This document shows, piece by piece, positions 1 through 9,074 of a DNA stretch of 64,000 nucleotides. How positions within the stretch are numbered: position 1 is the stretch's first letter; each line of letters begins with the position of its first letter. A model generated the notes under the pieces. The model was not told where the DNA came from. It saw nothing but the letters and a program-made list of their open reading frames with translations, and did no database searches. Location of the stretch: assembly GCA_944407095.1 (NCBI GenBank), contig OX097180.1, positions 434,001 to 498,000 on the forward strand, read 5' to 3'. This DNA is from Candidatus Enterousia intestinigallinarum (GTDB lineage Bacteria; Pseudomonadota; Alphaproteobacteria; Rs-D84). Both the position numbers and the translations under genes were made by a program.

Positions 1-859
1 CTAACAAAAACAAGTTATTTGTTTCCAACATAGAACGCAGTGCCCCGTCCAATTTCTTGTCCGCCCCATACAACATATCCCCCACAATCGGCGCGTGCAG
101 TGTCAATGCGCTGTGCACACGCAACTGATGCGTACGGCCGGTTTTTGGCGAAAACAGCACCCAGGATAGATGCCCACCCGCACTGGATAATACCTGATAT
201 TCCGTTATTGCACGTTGTGGTCGTTGGCCAGTGCCGTTGTTCAGACGCGCTGGGCTGTCAAAGACCTGACCCTTGACCATATAGTTATCGATTACACCGC
301 GCTTTGGGCGCACATCGCCATTTAACAAGGCCAGATATTCCTTATGCGCGGTTTTATTTTGAAACTGTGCGGCCAAATCCTGGGCAGCACGTTGATTTTT
401 TGCAACGATTAAAATACCACTGGTTTCCCTGTCCAATCGATGAACCAGTGAAATCTTGTCATATGGGAATAATGCGGCCGCCATTTTATCGACTGATTTG
501 CGAATACCGGTTCCGCCCTGTACCGCCAAACCAGCCGGCTTGTTAAACACAACAATGTCTTCATCGTTATGAATTATACACTGGCGCAAATCTTCCAAAT
601 CCGCCAAAGAAAATCGTGCACCACTTTCGGTCTTTTTCCCAGGCACGGCCGCGTAACTGGTCAACGTCGGCGGAACACGCACAACATCACCGGCGCGCAA
701 AATTTCCTGTCCGCGGGCACGCGACGAATTTACACGTATCTGACCACCGCGACACAATTTATAAAACTCACGCTGGGGCATAGACGGAAAACGGCGCAAA
801 AACCAGCGCAGCAATCGTGTTCCATCTTCGGTTTGGGACACCTGAATCAATTCAGCCAT
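1..859 (-). CDS. 23S rRNA pseudouridine synthase, RluA family (RluC/RluD-like), 3' end cut by window edge
   Basis: Converts specific uridines of 23S rRNA to pseudouridine. The reading frame is open from the ATG at 859 to the left edge (286 codons, no stop), so only the last few tens of residues are missing. The N-terminal ~70 residues look like an S4 RNA-binding domain (PQREFYKLCRGGQIRVNSSR). The catalytic domain carries HRLDRETSG at about residues 143-151, the RluA-family motif with the catalytic Asp, and GRTHQLRVH near residue 246. The start follows the pilin stop by 21 bases, with a G-rich stretch upstream. RluC and RluD cannot be told apart from this fragment, although the S4 domain fits RluC well. 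Confidence 0.9.
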   Translation of the reverse strand, partial: MAELIQVSQTEDGTRLLRWFLRRFPSMPQREFYKLCRGGQIRVNSSRARGQEILRAGDVVRVPPTLTSYAAVPGKKTESGARFSLADLEDLRQCIIHNDEDIVVFNKPAGLAVQGGTGIRKSVDKMAAALFPYDKISLVHRLDRETSGILIVAKNQRAAQDLAAQFQNKTAHKEYLALLNGDVRPKRGVIDNYMVKGQVFDSPARLNNGTGQRPQRAITEYQVLSSAGGHLSWVLFSPKTGRTHQLRVHSALTLHAPIVGDMLYGADKKLDGALRSMLETNNLFLL

Positions 860-880
860 AGTACCGGCCCCCGTCCAGAA

Positions 881-1345
881 TTATTCGCCGTACGTAATTT
901 GAACGACGTTTTCACCATTGGCATTACTGCACGACCCAGACGCGCCACTTTGCGTGTGACCGGACATTTCATATCCAACCGAATCAGTCCAGGCCTTGGC
1001 CACAATGGCTTGACAATCAGATTGACTCAACCCAGTTATTGATACTATAAACTGACGACTGTTTGACGGGTTTACAGAAACTTCATACGTACCACCATAC
1101 GGATTTTGGTTCGACATACCAATAGCACCAAATACAGTCGCGCTGTTTATGCTGGAATAATCATCGTACTGATTATAAATACTGCGCACCTGGGTTACAA
1201 TCTGCAAAACTTCGTCATTGACACTGTTGCGCTTTTGCAAATTCATCGCACTGGAAATAGCGGCAATCGCCCCAACAGTAATCACACCCATAATTGCCAA
1301 CACACCCATCATTTCAATCATAGAACGTCCGGATTCTTGTTTCAT
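881..1345 (-). CDS. Type IV prepilin (class IVb / PilS-like pilin)
   Basis: 154 residues, a structural pilin subunit. Six residues precede a prepilin peptidase site: G6 then RSMIEMMGVLAIMG, with the hallmark Glu at +5 and a hydrophobic helix of about 22 residues (IMGVITVGAIAAISSAM). The C-terminal part has a Cys pair (C110 and C138 region) that could form the D-loop disulfide of type IV pilins. The very short leader and the size fit class IVb pilins of the R64 PilS / bundle-forming type, in line with the PilN and TcpQ homologues 13-15 kb away. The start ATG has AGAGG about ten bases upstream. The function call is firm for a pilin; the subclass is inferred. Confidence 0.85.
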   Translation of the reverse strand: MKQESGRSMIEMMGVLAIMGVITVGAIAAISSAMNLQKRNSVNDEVLQIVTQVRSIYNQYDDYSSINSATVFGAIGMSNQNPYGGTYEVSVNPSNSRQFIVSITGLSQSDCQAIVAKAWTDSVGYEMSGHTQSGASGSCSNANGENVVQITYGE

Positions 1346-1396
1346 AATTTCAACCTCTGTTTGCTATTTATTTTTTTATATTCTATCATAAATACT

Positions 1397-2821
1397 ATGA
1401 ATATTCAATTTTCTGATTTGATTGAAAACAGTCCCAACGCCCCGGGCGTCTATAAAATGTACGACGCGGACGGCGCCCTGCTTTACGTGGGCAAGGCCAA
1501 AAATCTGTCCAACAGATTACGGCAATATCTGGACATATCAAAACTGGAACCACATAAACAGGTTATGCGCACACTGGTTGCACGTGTTGACTGGGAAATT
1601 GTGCCAACGGAATCAGACGCATTGATTCTGGAACAGCATTTAATCAAAACACTAAAGCCCAAATACAACATAATGCTGACCGACGGAAAAATGTACCCGA
1701 TGATTGCCCTGACAAAATCGGAATACCCCCGCCTGATGAAATTTCGCGGCAAAATATCCCAGCGTCGTGACGTGTACGGCCCCTATCCGTCGGTCAGCGC
1801 ACTGAACGAAACAATCAAGACGATTCAAAAGGTATGCAAAATACGAACGTGCACGGACACGTTTATGCGCAACCGCACGCGTCCGTGCCTGTTGTACCAA
1901 ATCGGTCGATGCAGCGCACCGTGCACAATTACGCAAACGGACTATGCCGAAAATGTGGCGTTGGCGCGTCGGATTCTGACCGGGGACAGTGAACCGATTA
2001 TCGCAGATTTAACACGCCAGATGAAAAAATATTCCGACGCAATGGACTTTGAATCGGCGGCGGCAATACGCGACAAAATCGCCGCAATGACGCAAACATC
2101 AAACCGCGGTATGCGGCGGAATCGTGCACATAGCGCAAATTTTGACTGGCAGGATGCGGTTGCTGATTTGGAACGTTGGTTGGGATTAAAAATAAATTGT
2201 GCTGGGGTGTTTGATAATTCGCATCTGTTTGGACGCAGCCCCGTTGGTGCGATGATAACATTTGGGCACGACGGATTTATCAAGGCCGGATACAGGCATT
2301 TCAAACTGCGTGATGCGGCACGCGCCGGTAATGATATCGCAATGATGGCTGAATTTGTATCGCGTGCAGTCGAACGTGGTCCAAAATTGGATTTGATTAT
2401 TGTTGATGGCGGACCGACCCAGTGGAACATAGCGCACAAAACGGCGCCAGATATTCCAATTTTAGGTGTCACCAAGGGCGAAGTCCGTGACGGTGACGAG
2501 CACTTTATTATGCCCGACGGCACCGTTTGCCGCGATATACCCAAAGATTCACGGTTGTTCTTGCTGCTGCGCGCCGTGCGTGACGAAGCACACAGATTTG
2601 TAATAACGTTTCATCGCACCGTCCGGGCAAAACAAATGACTTCGTCCGTACTGGATGAAATTGACGGCATTGGCCCGACACGCAAACGCGCACTGTTAAA
2701 CCATTTTGGTTCAGTTCGCGCAATAACCGATGCCAACCTGGACGCTTTAATGCACGTACCGGGCTTGGGAAAAGCGGCCGCAGAAAAAATATATGCCCAT
2801 TTCCATTCAGAAGTGGTATAA
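1397..2821 (+). CDS. uvrC: UvrABC excinuclease subunit C, short form
   Basis: Makes both incisions in nucleotide excision repair. 474 residues: GIY-YIG nuclease at ~15-95 (APGVYKMYDADGALLYVGKA), cysteines 152, 164, 172 and 176 in the spacing of the UvrC iron-sulfur site, a UVR helix pair at ~213-231 (DAMDFESAAAIRDK) that binds UvrB, an RNase H-like nuclease at ~268-408 with FDNSH, VDGGPTQ and DEAHRF residues intact, and a tandem helix-hairpin-helix at ~421-470. Typical UvrC is about 600 residues. Here the ~100 residues between the UVR motif and the RNase H core are absent. The ATG at 1397 is chosen because family homology begins just after it; the frame stays open upstream across the pilin gene. 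Confidence 0.93.
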   Translation: MNIQFSDLIENSPNAPGVYKMYDADGALLYVGKAKNLSNRLRQYLDISKLEPHKQVMRTLVARVDWEIVPTESDALILEQHLIKTLKPKYNIMLTDGKMYPMIALTKSEYPRLMKFRGKISQRRDVYGPYPSVSALNETIKTIQKVCKIRTCTDTFMRNRTRPCLLYQIGRCSAPCTITQTDYAENVALARRILTGDSEPIIADLTRQMKKYSDAMDFESAAAIRDKIAAMTQTSNRGMRRNRAHSANFDWQDAVADLERWLGLKINCAGVFDNSHLFGRSPVGAMITFGHDGFIKAGYRHFKLRDAARAGNDIAMMAEFVSRAVERGPKLDLIIVDGGPTQWNIAHKTAPDIPILGVTKGEVRDGDEHFIMPDGTVCRDIPKDSRLFLLLRAVRDEAHRFVITFHRTVRAKQMTSSVLDEIDGIGPTRKRALLNHFGSVRAITDANLDALMHVPGLGKAAAEKIYAHFHSEVV

Positions 2822-2857
2822 TATGCATATTGATATATATATAAAAGGAGACATATT

Positions 2858-3457
2858 ATGAAATTCTTTGTAAACTTTCTATCCGCATTTCGTATTGCTG
2901 CGGCATTTGCGATTATACCAACACTGATGTTCGGACTGTATTGGACGTCGTTCATATTGTTCTTGCTGGCGGCGGTGTCTGATTGGTTTGATGGATTTTT
3001 GGCACGCAAATATAACGTATGCACAAAATTGGGCGGCGTTATGGATCACATTGGCGATAAATTGTTGGTGGTCAACACATTGATTATGCTGACGGTTATG
3101 ATGCCGGTATGGTTTATCGTTGTACCAGTTATCTTGATGATTGCACGTGAATTATATATCAGCGGCCTGCGTGAATTTCTGGGCACCCAGAAAATTGAAA
3201 TGCCAGTACCCAAGGCCCGCTTTTCAATGGGTAAGATAAAAACAACCCTGCAGATGATAGCGATAGTTGCATTTTTACTGATGTTTGCAATGGCAACACT
3301 GATGACCACCACGAACAGCAGTTTTGTAATGTGGACAATAAATGTACTGCCATATATTGGTATGTGGGGCACGTGGTTGGCACTGGTTGCATCCCTGTGG
3401 TCTGCGACACAATATACATTTACATTTGCCCAAAAGTTAAAGCAAATAAAGAAATAA
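2858..3457 (+). CDS. pgsA: CDP-diacylglycerol--glycerol-3-phosphate 3-phosphatidyltransferase
   Basis: Inner-membrane enzyme that makes phosphatidylglycerophosphate, the first committed step to phosphatidylglycerol and cardiolipin. 199 residues with several hydrophobic segments. The CDP-alcohol phosphatidyltransferase signature DGxxAR-x8-GxxxDxxxD is complete (DGFLAR, then GGVMDHIGD). The start has a strong AAAGGAG Shine-Dalgarno site nine bases upstream. It follows uvrC by 36 bases and is probably co-transcribed with it, a common uvrC-pgsA pairing in proteobacteria. A perfect hairpin terminator lies just downstream. Confidence 0.95.
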   Translation: MKFFVNFLSAFRIAAAFAIIPTLMFGLYWTSFILFLLAAVSDWFDGFLARKYNVCTKLGGVMDHIGDKLLVVNTLIMLTVMMPVWFIVVPVILMIARELYISGLREFLGTQKIEMPVPKARFSMGKIKTTLQMIAIVAFLLMFAMATLMTTTNSSFVMWTINVLPYIGMWGTWLALVASLWSATQYTFTFAQKLKQIKK

Positions 3458-3464
3458 TACAACA

Positions 3465-3493
3465 AAATCCCGTCAAAAAAGACGGGATTTTTA
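3465..3493 (+). terminator. Rho-independent terminator after pgsA
   Basis: Ten-base perfect stem AAATCCCGTC / GACGGGATTT with an A6 loop, followed by a T-run. It directly follows the pgsA stop. Confidence 0.9.
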
Positions 3494-3506
3494 TTGCAAT
3501 ACAAAA

Positions 3507-3541
3507 CGCGCTATGTGTTGGATTTTATGCACATAGCGCGA
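3507..3541 (-). terminator. Hairpin terminator of dnaJ, built from a palindromic half-site
   Basis: Eleven-base stem CGCGCTATGTG / CACATAGCGCG flanking an 11-12 base loop, placed 13 bases past the dnaJ stop and followed on the minus strand by TTTTG. The arm contains TGCACATAGCGC, a sequence that recurs elsewhere in the window. Confidence 0.75.
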
Positions 3542-3553
3542 TTTTATATTATA

Positions 3554-4681
3554 TTAAAACCAACCTTTTTTTGCGCCCTTGGTACCGGCAAATTCGGTCA
3601 ATATTTTCTTTTGCTTTTCGGTCAGTTTTGTTGGCACCGGCATATTTATTTCTATATACAAATCGCCAAACATGCCCGCACGACGTCCCGGCATACCGTG
3701 TCCGCGCACACGCAGTTTTTCACCAATCTGCGTGCCGGCTGGCACCTTGACCGACAGTTTCTTGTCATCAATGGTATCAACCTCTATCTCGCCCCCCAGT
3801 GCCAATGTGGTGAACGGAATATCTGCGCGTGTTATCAAATCCGCACCATCGCGGACAAACCGCTTGTCTGGTCGAATGTGTATATCCAGATAGAAATCAC
3901 CAGCTGGTGCACCGTTTTGGCCGGCCTCGCCCTGACCTGCCAGACGCAGGCGCGCACCGTCTTCGACACCGGCTGGAATTTTTACATCCAACGTTCTGGT
4001 TTTGCGAACAGTACCCGCGCCGTCGCATTGCGGACACTTCTTGTCTATTTTATGCCCCAACCCATTACAATCCGGACACGGCGTTTCCATCGCAAAAAAT
4101 CCACGCGACGTGCGAACATAGCCCGTTCCGCCACAACGTGGACAGGTTGGCGCCTCTTTCCCATCGGCGGTACCAAAACCGTGGCACTTGTCACATTCAA
4201 CATTTGTCGTGAATTTTACAGTATGCGTTGTGCCGAAATATGCATCACGCAGGTCAATTACCACTTCGTCCAACAAATCGCGACCGCGGCGTTGCGCATC
4301 GGCACGTGCGCCGCCACCCATATCAAATCCAAAACCGCGCATTGCTTCGCGCAGAATATCGTCCATACCGGCGCCGCCACCCATATTGAAATGAAACGCG
4401 CCATTACCGAACGGATTGCCACCCGCGCCAAACGGGTTTGCCCCGGATGCATTACCACCCGCAAACGCCGCATCACCAAAACGGTCATATGCCGCACGCT
4501 TCTGCGGATCTTTCAAGATATCAAATGCATTGTTGACTTCTTTGAATTTTTCTTCAGCGTCTTTATTACCGGGGTTTCGGTCGGGATGATATTGCATAAC
4601 CAGTTTATGATACGCCTTTTTAATATCTGCATCGGACGCATCGCGCGCGACCCCCAAAACTTCATACGGATTTTTGTTCAT
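3554..4681 (-). CDS. dnaJ: Chaperone protein DnaJ
   Basis: 375-residue class I Hsp40 co-chaperone that delivers unfolded proteins to DnaK and stimulates its ATPase. The J domain is at residues 1-70 with the HPD motif (QYHPDRNPG). A Gly/Phe-rich linker spans ~75-125 (NPFGAGGNPFG). The zinc-finger region at ~155-225 holds four CxxCxGxG repeats (CDKCHGFG, CPRCGGTG, CPDCNGLG, CPQCDGAG), and the C-terminal substrate-binding domains follow. Length is normal. It is divergent from parE, and dnaK is not in the window, so the usual dnaK-dnaJ linkage is broken here. Confidence 0.97.
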   Translation of the reverse strand: MNKNPYEVLGVARDASDADIKKAYHKLVMQYHPDRNPGNKDAEEKFKEVNNAFDILKDPQKRAAYDRFGDAAFAGGNASGANPFGAGGNPFGNGAFHFNMGGGAGMDDILREAMRGFGFDMGGGARADAQRRGRDLLDEVVIDLRDAYFGTTHTVKFTTNVECDKCHGFGTADGKEAPTCPRCGGTGYVRTSRGFFAMETPCPDCNGLGHKIDKKCPQCDGAGTVRKTRTLDVKIPAGVEDGARLRLAGQGEAGQNGAPAGDFYLDIHIRPDKRFVRDGADLITRADIPFTTLALGGEIEVDTIDDKKLSVKVPAGTQIGEKLRVRGHGMPGRRAGMFGDLYIEINMPVPTKLTEKQKKILTEFAGTKGAKKGWF

Positions 4682-4843
4682 TTTGTTGTTCCATAATTAT
4701 TATGTCCACAAATATATAGATATAATAATATAAAAATCAAGGTTATAAAAATATTTTCCTTTGAATTTGAGTAAGTATCCCGCGCCATACAACAAATTCT
4801 TTCACTTGCAAGATTTGGCAAAATGTACTAATAATATTGTGCT

Positions 4844-6823
4844 ATGGTTGAACAAAACACACATTCTTATGATGCATCAGATATCCAGGTACTGGAAGGT
4901 TTGGAACCCGTACGCCTGCGCCCTGGTATGTACATTGGCGGTACCGATGAAAAGGCGTGGCACCACCTGCCGGTGGAGATTATGGATAACTCTATTGACG
5001 AGGCCGTCGCCGGTTTCGCCAAGAAAATCACTGTAAATTTAATTGATGCAAAAACAATAGAAATCACAGACGATGGTCGCGGTATTCCGGTTGACGAACA
5101 CCCAAAATTCCCGGGCAAATCCGCGTTAGAGGTTATTTTAACCACTCTGCATTCTGGGGGTAAATTTAATAATAATGTTTACAAGACCAGTGGCGGTCTG
5201 CACGGCGTGGGCAGTTCTGTTGTCAATGCCCTGTCATCTGAAATGATTGTAACTATTTCACGCGACGGTTATGAATGGACGCAAACGTTTTCACGTGGCA
5301 AGCCAACCAGTAAAATGACCCGTGGCGCGGCCACAAAAAATCACGGAACAAAAATCAGATTTACAATCGACGACGAAATATTTGGCGCCGCCGCGGTATT
5401 CAAACCGGTCAAGATTTACCGTATGGCACGCGCAAAATCGTTCTTGTCACGTGGTGTGCGCATAGAATGGATTTGTAATCCAGAATTATTGACCGAAGAT
5501 ATGAACATCCCCGCCCAGACGGAATTTTACTATCCGAACGGCGTGGCGGACTTTCTGGATGAAAAGACCCGCGACAAACCGCGTATTTTGCCAAAAATAT
5601 TCAGCGGCACGGTTGATTTTCCCGACGATTCCGGTCGCGTTGAATGGGCATTGACATTTTTAACGGACGAAAACGGCGCTGCGTCGGATGATGGATTTTT
5701 CGCATCATATTGTAATACTATTGCAACAATTGACGGCGGTACACACGAAACCGGATTCAAATCTGCAATCACCCGCGGTATCAAGGCATACGGGGACAAG
5801 GTAAATAATAAATCCGCCGCGTCAATCATCAGCGACGACGTATTTGATTCCGTTGCGGCGATTGTATCAGTGTTTTATAAAACACCACAATTTCTTGGTC
5901 AGACCAAGGAAAAATTATCCAACCCGGAAATCGCGCGCTATACCGAAAACGCATTACGTGATCCGTGGGAAATGTTTTTAGCGTCCGACCCCAAAACGGC
6001 AAACGCATTACTGGAATTTGTAATAAACCTGGCAAATGCACGTATAAAAACCAAACAGGTAAAGGAAATCGCCCGCAAAACCCCGACAAAACGTATTCGT
6101 ATGCCGGCGAAATTGGCAGATTGCTCCAAGCACGGTATCGACGGTACGGAATTATTTATAGTCGAAGGTGAATCCGCCGGTGGCACCGCCAAACAGGCGC
6201 GCGACCGCGCGACCCAGGCGATTATGCCCCTGCGTGGCAAGGTGTTAAACGTCATATCAAATTCCGATGAACGCTTCAGCGCGAACAAGGAACTAAATGA
6301 ACTGATTGACATTATCGGCGCTGGCACTGCACGGGATTGGGATGAAAGTAAACTGCGCTATGAAAAAATCATCGTTATGACCGATGCCGATGTCGACGGC
6401 AGTCATATTGCATCACTGCTGATGGCGTTTTTCTATCAGGTTATGCCCCAGTTGATTTACGGTGGCCACCTGTATTTGTCGTGCCCACCGCTGTATAAAC
6501 TGACGTGCGGCACCGAATCGGTCTATATCGACACGGACGAAGAACTGGAACAACTGAAAAACACCAAATATAAAAACAAGAAAGTTGAAATTTCCCGGTT
6601 CAAGGGTCTGGGTGAAATGATGCCCAATCAGTTAAAAGAAACAACAATGTCGCCCAAAACACGGCGTCTGATACGCGTTGACCTGCCACCGCGCACGGAT
6701 GACGGTGCCGAAGACACCGAAAAAACACGCACGATTGTATCCGAACTGATGGGTAAAAAACCGGAATTTCGATTCAAGTTCATTACTGAACACGCCCAGT
6801 TTGTAAAAGATCTGTTCGTATAA
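4844..6823 (+). CDS. parE: DNA topoisomerase IV subunit B
   Basis: 659 residues, the ATPase subunit of topoisomerase IV, which unlinks daughter chromosomes. It has a GHKL ATPase domain (EIMDNSIDEAV, DDGRGIPVD, GGLHGVGSSVVNALS), a transducer domain, and a TOPRIM domain with EGESAGGTAKQARDR and MTDADVDGSHI. The SAGGxAKQARDR form and PNQLKETTM point to ParE rather than GyrB. It also lacks the GyrB insert and is short. The ATG has no strong ribosome-binding site; an AT-rich TAATAT box lies 10-15 bases upstream, so the transcript leader may be very short. Confidence 0.93.
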   Translation: MVEQNTHSYDASDIQVLEGLEPVRLRPGMYIGGTDEKAWHHLPVEIMDNSIDEAVAGFAKKITVNLIDAKTIEITDDGRGIPVDEHPKFPGKSALEVILTTLHSGGKFNNNVYKTSGGLHGVGSSVVNALSSEMIVTISRDGYEWTQTFSRGKPTSKMTRGAATKNHGTKIRFTIDDEIFGAAAVFKPVKIYRMARAKSFLSRGVRIEWICNPELLTEDMNIPAQTEFYYPNGVADFLDEKTRDKPRILPKIFSGTVDFPDDSGRVEWALTFLTDENGAASDDGFFASYCNTIATIDGGTHETGFKSAITRGIKAYGDKVNNKSAASIISDDVFDSVAAIVSVFYKTPQFLGQTKEKLSNPEIARYTENALRDPWEMFLASDPKTANALLEFVINLANARIKTKQVKEIARKTPTKRIRMPAKLADCSKHGIDGTELFIVEGESAGGTAKQARDRATQAIMPLRGKVLNVISNSDERFSANKELNELIDIIGAGTARDWDESKLRYEKIIVMTDADVDGSHIASLLMAFFYQVMPQLIYGGHLYLSCPPLYKLTCGTESVYIDTDEELEQLKNTKYKNKKVEISRFKGLGEMMPNQLKETTMSPKTRRLIRVDLPPRTDDGAEDTEKTRTIVSELMGKKPEFRFKFITEHAQFVKDLFV

Positions 6824-6882
6824 CTAGCATAAATTATAAAGATTTGCTTATACCGCATATGACAAACTGCGCCAAGTTATAA

Positions 6883-6910
6883 TTGACAATTATATTTTTT
6901 GTATTATATT
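6883..6910 (+). promoter_or_regulatory. Sigma70-type promoter for the gene at 6936
   Basis: Consensus TTGACA at 6883-6888, 16-base spacer, TATATT at 6905-6910, 25 bases ahead of the start codon with AAGGA in between. Confidence 0.6.
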
Positions 6911-6935
6911 ATAGTAAAACAACAAGGAAATAAAT

Positions 6936-7406
6936 ATGTCTAATAATAAAAAAACAGAAAACGTCGCAAAAATGCGCGAAACTAAAAAGAAGAAAAATAC
7001 ATACGTTGTACACTTTTCCGCACTGAACAATTTGGAAGTGTTTGAATATTGCGACACAACGCCGATGCGTGTTGTAACCGTGAACGGCAAATCAGTACAA
7101 AATATTAGCGGCTGGGCATCTATGACGCAATTTCCGAACCCAGGGGCACACAATATGGTTACTGCGTTCAAAAAATTACAACCGATAATGGGTGAAAAAT
7201 TGGCCAGTACAATTGTTGAATACCTGGACAAGGATACATACGAACCAATTGCAATGCTGTTTCCAACAAATGAAATTATGTGTCGTACTGACGTTGTGGA
7301 CTTTATGAAACGTCTGAATCACGCATCGCGCAAGGATTTGAATCGTCAAATACAAATTCGCGACAGAATGATGCGCAAAATGTTGGAAAACAATAAGCAA
7401 AAATAA
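6936..7406 (+). CDS. Hypothetical protein, Lys/Met-rich, cytosolic
   Basis: 156 residues, no family recognised. The N-terminus is very basic (KMRETKKKKN), the middle (residues 25-110) is a mixed alpha/beta stretch with aromatic residues (VVHFSALNNLEVFEY), and the C-terminal 35 residues are a charged helix rich in Arg, Lys and Met (RDRMMRKMLENNKQK). No signal peptide or membrane segment. It has its own promoter at 6883-6910, an AAGGAAATAAAT ribosome-binding region and its own terminator, so it is a monocistronic gene. The charged ends could bind nucleic acid, but that is only a guess. Confidence 0.8.
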   Translation: MSNNKKTENVAKMRETKKKKNTYVVHFSALNNLEVFEYCDTTPMRVVTVNGKSVQNISGWASMTQFPNPGAHNMVTAFKKLQPIMGEKLASTIVEYLDKDTYEPIAMLFPTNEIMCRTDVVDFMKRLNHASRKDLNRQIQIRDRMMRKMLENNKQK

Positions 7407-7429
7407 TCCCCAAAACATCATCTAATAAA

Positions 7430-7457
7430 AAACACCGGATAAATATCCGGTGTTTTA
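7430..7457. terminator. Bidirectional terminator
   Basis: Stem AAACACCGGAT / ATCCGGTGTTT with a short loop, flanked by A-run and T-run. It sits between the convergent genes at 6936-7406 and 7476-8924 and can serve both. Confidence 0.88.
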
Positions 7458-7475
7458 GTTTTCCCCATCTAGTGT

Positions 7476-8924
7476 TTATTGGATACCGACGCGGAACTCA
7501 TCGCCCCAGCCGGCCACTACCTGGCCGCCTATGGTGCATTGTATGTCTTCAAACCCGTTTTCTACCTGGTTCTTTTTTACTACATTACTGGTTATCAGAC
7601 CACCGGCCGTGCCCAATACAACCCCGGCAATGGAATCAGATAACAGACGTGACGTGTTAAAGTTGCCTTCTTCATTACGCCACACCGTCAGCTTTAACCC
7701 AGACGCTATATCATCCAGTTTTGATACTGTGCTTTCTATACGTTCCCGTGCCGCTGCCTGTTGGTCTGTTGTAACGGTTGTTGTACTAGATGCGCTGCCA
7801 CCACTGGTTGTTGCATCGACACAGGCGGTACCTTCGGGATTAAATGTTTTACCAACCTCCATACAATAACACTGACCCGTTGTATAATTCCAGTTTGCAC
7901 CAGTTATCAGCAAACATTTCTGAATTGCCGGATTCATTGCACAAACACTGCCGTTCCAAGAATACTGCTGATTGGTGCAACGACACTGTTTATTTACATC
8001 ATCCCAATACGCGCCCGATGCGATACTGGCCTGCGATGTGCATTTTTGTTGCAATGCGGCCGCATCGGTCAAATCACATCTGTCGCCATTACGTACATAA
8101 TTTACATCGTCCAAACATACACAGACATTATTTTCCACACGCAGATTTTTTGCACTGTCGCAAGTACACGCGCCACCTGTCCACGTTCCACCAGAATTTT
8201 CACAGGCCGCCTTGCGTTGCTGGTTCAGGCGTTCATTTTCCTCCTCGCGCCGTCTGCGGTTTTCTTCATCTATAACAGATTTCTTTTTATTGCACTGCTT
8301 AGCTGCGGCATCAAATTCATAATCGCTGCTGATACATTCACAGGCCCCGCCACCAGAAACCAAACGCAGATTTTTTGCACTGTCGCAAGTACACGCGCTG
8401 CCCGTCCACGTTCCACCAGAATTTTCACAGGCTGTTTTTGCTTCACCAATAGTTCTACATTTACAAATATTTGTTCTATCTGTAAAAAGTAATTGCGCCT
8501 TACTTCCAGTTGAAATGCCGATACTTCCGCCATTATCATCCATTATGTAATAATCACCAAGCTTGGCGGCCTCATCCGTTATTCTGCATTGTAATATATC
8601 ACAGTCAGCTATGTCACTTATAGCCCACTCAACCCACATTTGATCGCCCCTGGCGGCACAATAATATAACTTTTGGGTAGTTACTAACTTACCATCAAAA
8701 TAATGGTTGGCTGGCATAAAAATAACTTGATTCCCATCGCAGTGTCCATTTCCGCATTCGTAAGCAAACTTTCCGTTATATCGGGACTGACTTTGATACA
8801 AATATTCATCACTATTTTTCATAGCCCAACCACTTAATTCCCGTTCGTCACAAACGGCACTTGAAACGGACGGACTTAAAACACCAAAAAACAAGGCCGA
8901 GCAAATAAATAATAATTTTTTCAT
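7476..8924 (-). CDS. Exported Cys-rich repeat protein with C-terminal glycine-zipper segment
   Basis: 482 residues, family not recognised. A signal peptide (MKKLLFICSALFFGVLSPSVSSA) is followed by a Cys-rich body. Two near-identical blocks of about 33 residues (ACENSGGTWTGSACTCDSAK and its copy, ~ residues 165-200 and 240-275) flank a charged coiled-coil linker (IDEENRRRREEENERLN). The C-terminus has a Gly-rich hydrophobic helix (GVVLGTAGGLITSNVV) and a short tail with one Cys (QCTIGGQVVAGWGDEF). The ATG at 8924 is preferred over one 12 bases upstream, because GGGGGAG falls between them at ideal spacing. It is likely a surface or periplasmic protein with many disulfides; its role is unknown. 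Confidence 0.85.
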   Translation of the reverse strand: MKKLLFICSALFFGVLSPSVSSAVCDERELSGWAMKNSDEYLYQSQSRYNGKFAYECGNGHCDGNQVIFMPANHYFDGKLVTTQKLYYCAARGDQMWVEWAISDIADCDILQCRITDEAAKLGDYYIMDDNGGSIGISTGSKAQLLFTDRTNICKCRTIGEAKTACENSGGTWTGSACTCDSAKNLRLVSGGGACECISSDYEFDAAAKQCNKKKSVIDEENRRRREEENERLNQQRKAACENSGGTWTGGACTCDSAKNLRVENNVCVCLDDVNYVRNGDRCDLTDAAALQQKCTSQASIASGAYWDDVNKQCRCTNQQYSWNGSVCAMNPAIQKCLLITGANWNYTTGQCYCMEVGKTFNPEGTACVDATTSGGSASSTTTVTTDQQAAARERIESTVSKLDDIASGLKLTVWRNEEGNFNTSRLLSDSIAGVVLGTAGGLITSNVVKKNQVENGFEDIQCTIGGQVVAGWGDEFRVGIQ

Positions 8925-9074
8925 ATTCTCCCCCATTTATGCCGAAAATAAAGGTTGGTTTATTTTGGCACTATAAACTCACATTTATTGGTTATATTTT
9001 ATCATATTTTCTGCGTAATTCCAATATTGAATTTATATTATATACAAAAAGTGGCGCGTTCGCGGCATAACTTT

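Noticed and set aside
3494..4696. Long plus-strand frame across dnaJ
   Set aside because: Antisense shadow of dnaJ; no ribosome-binding site and no protein-like pattern.
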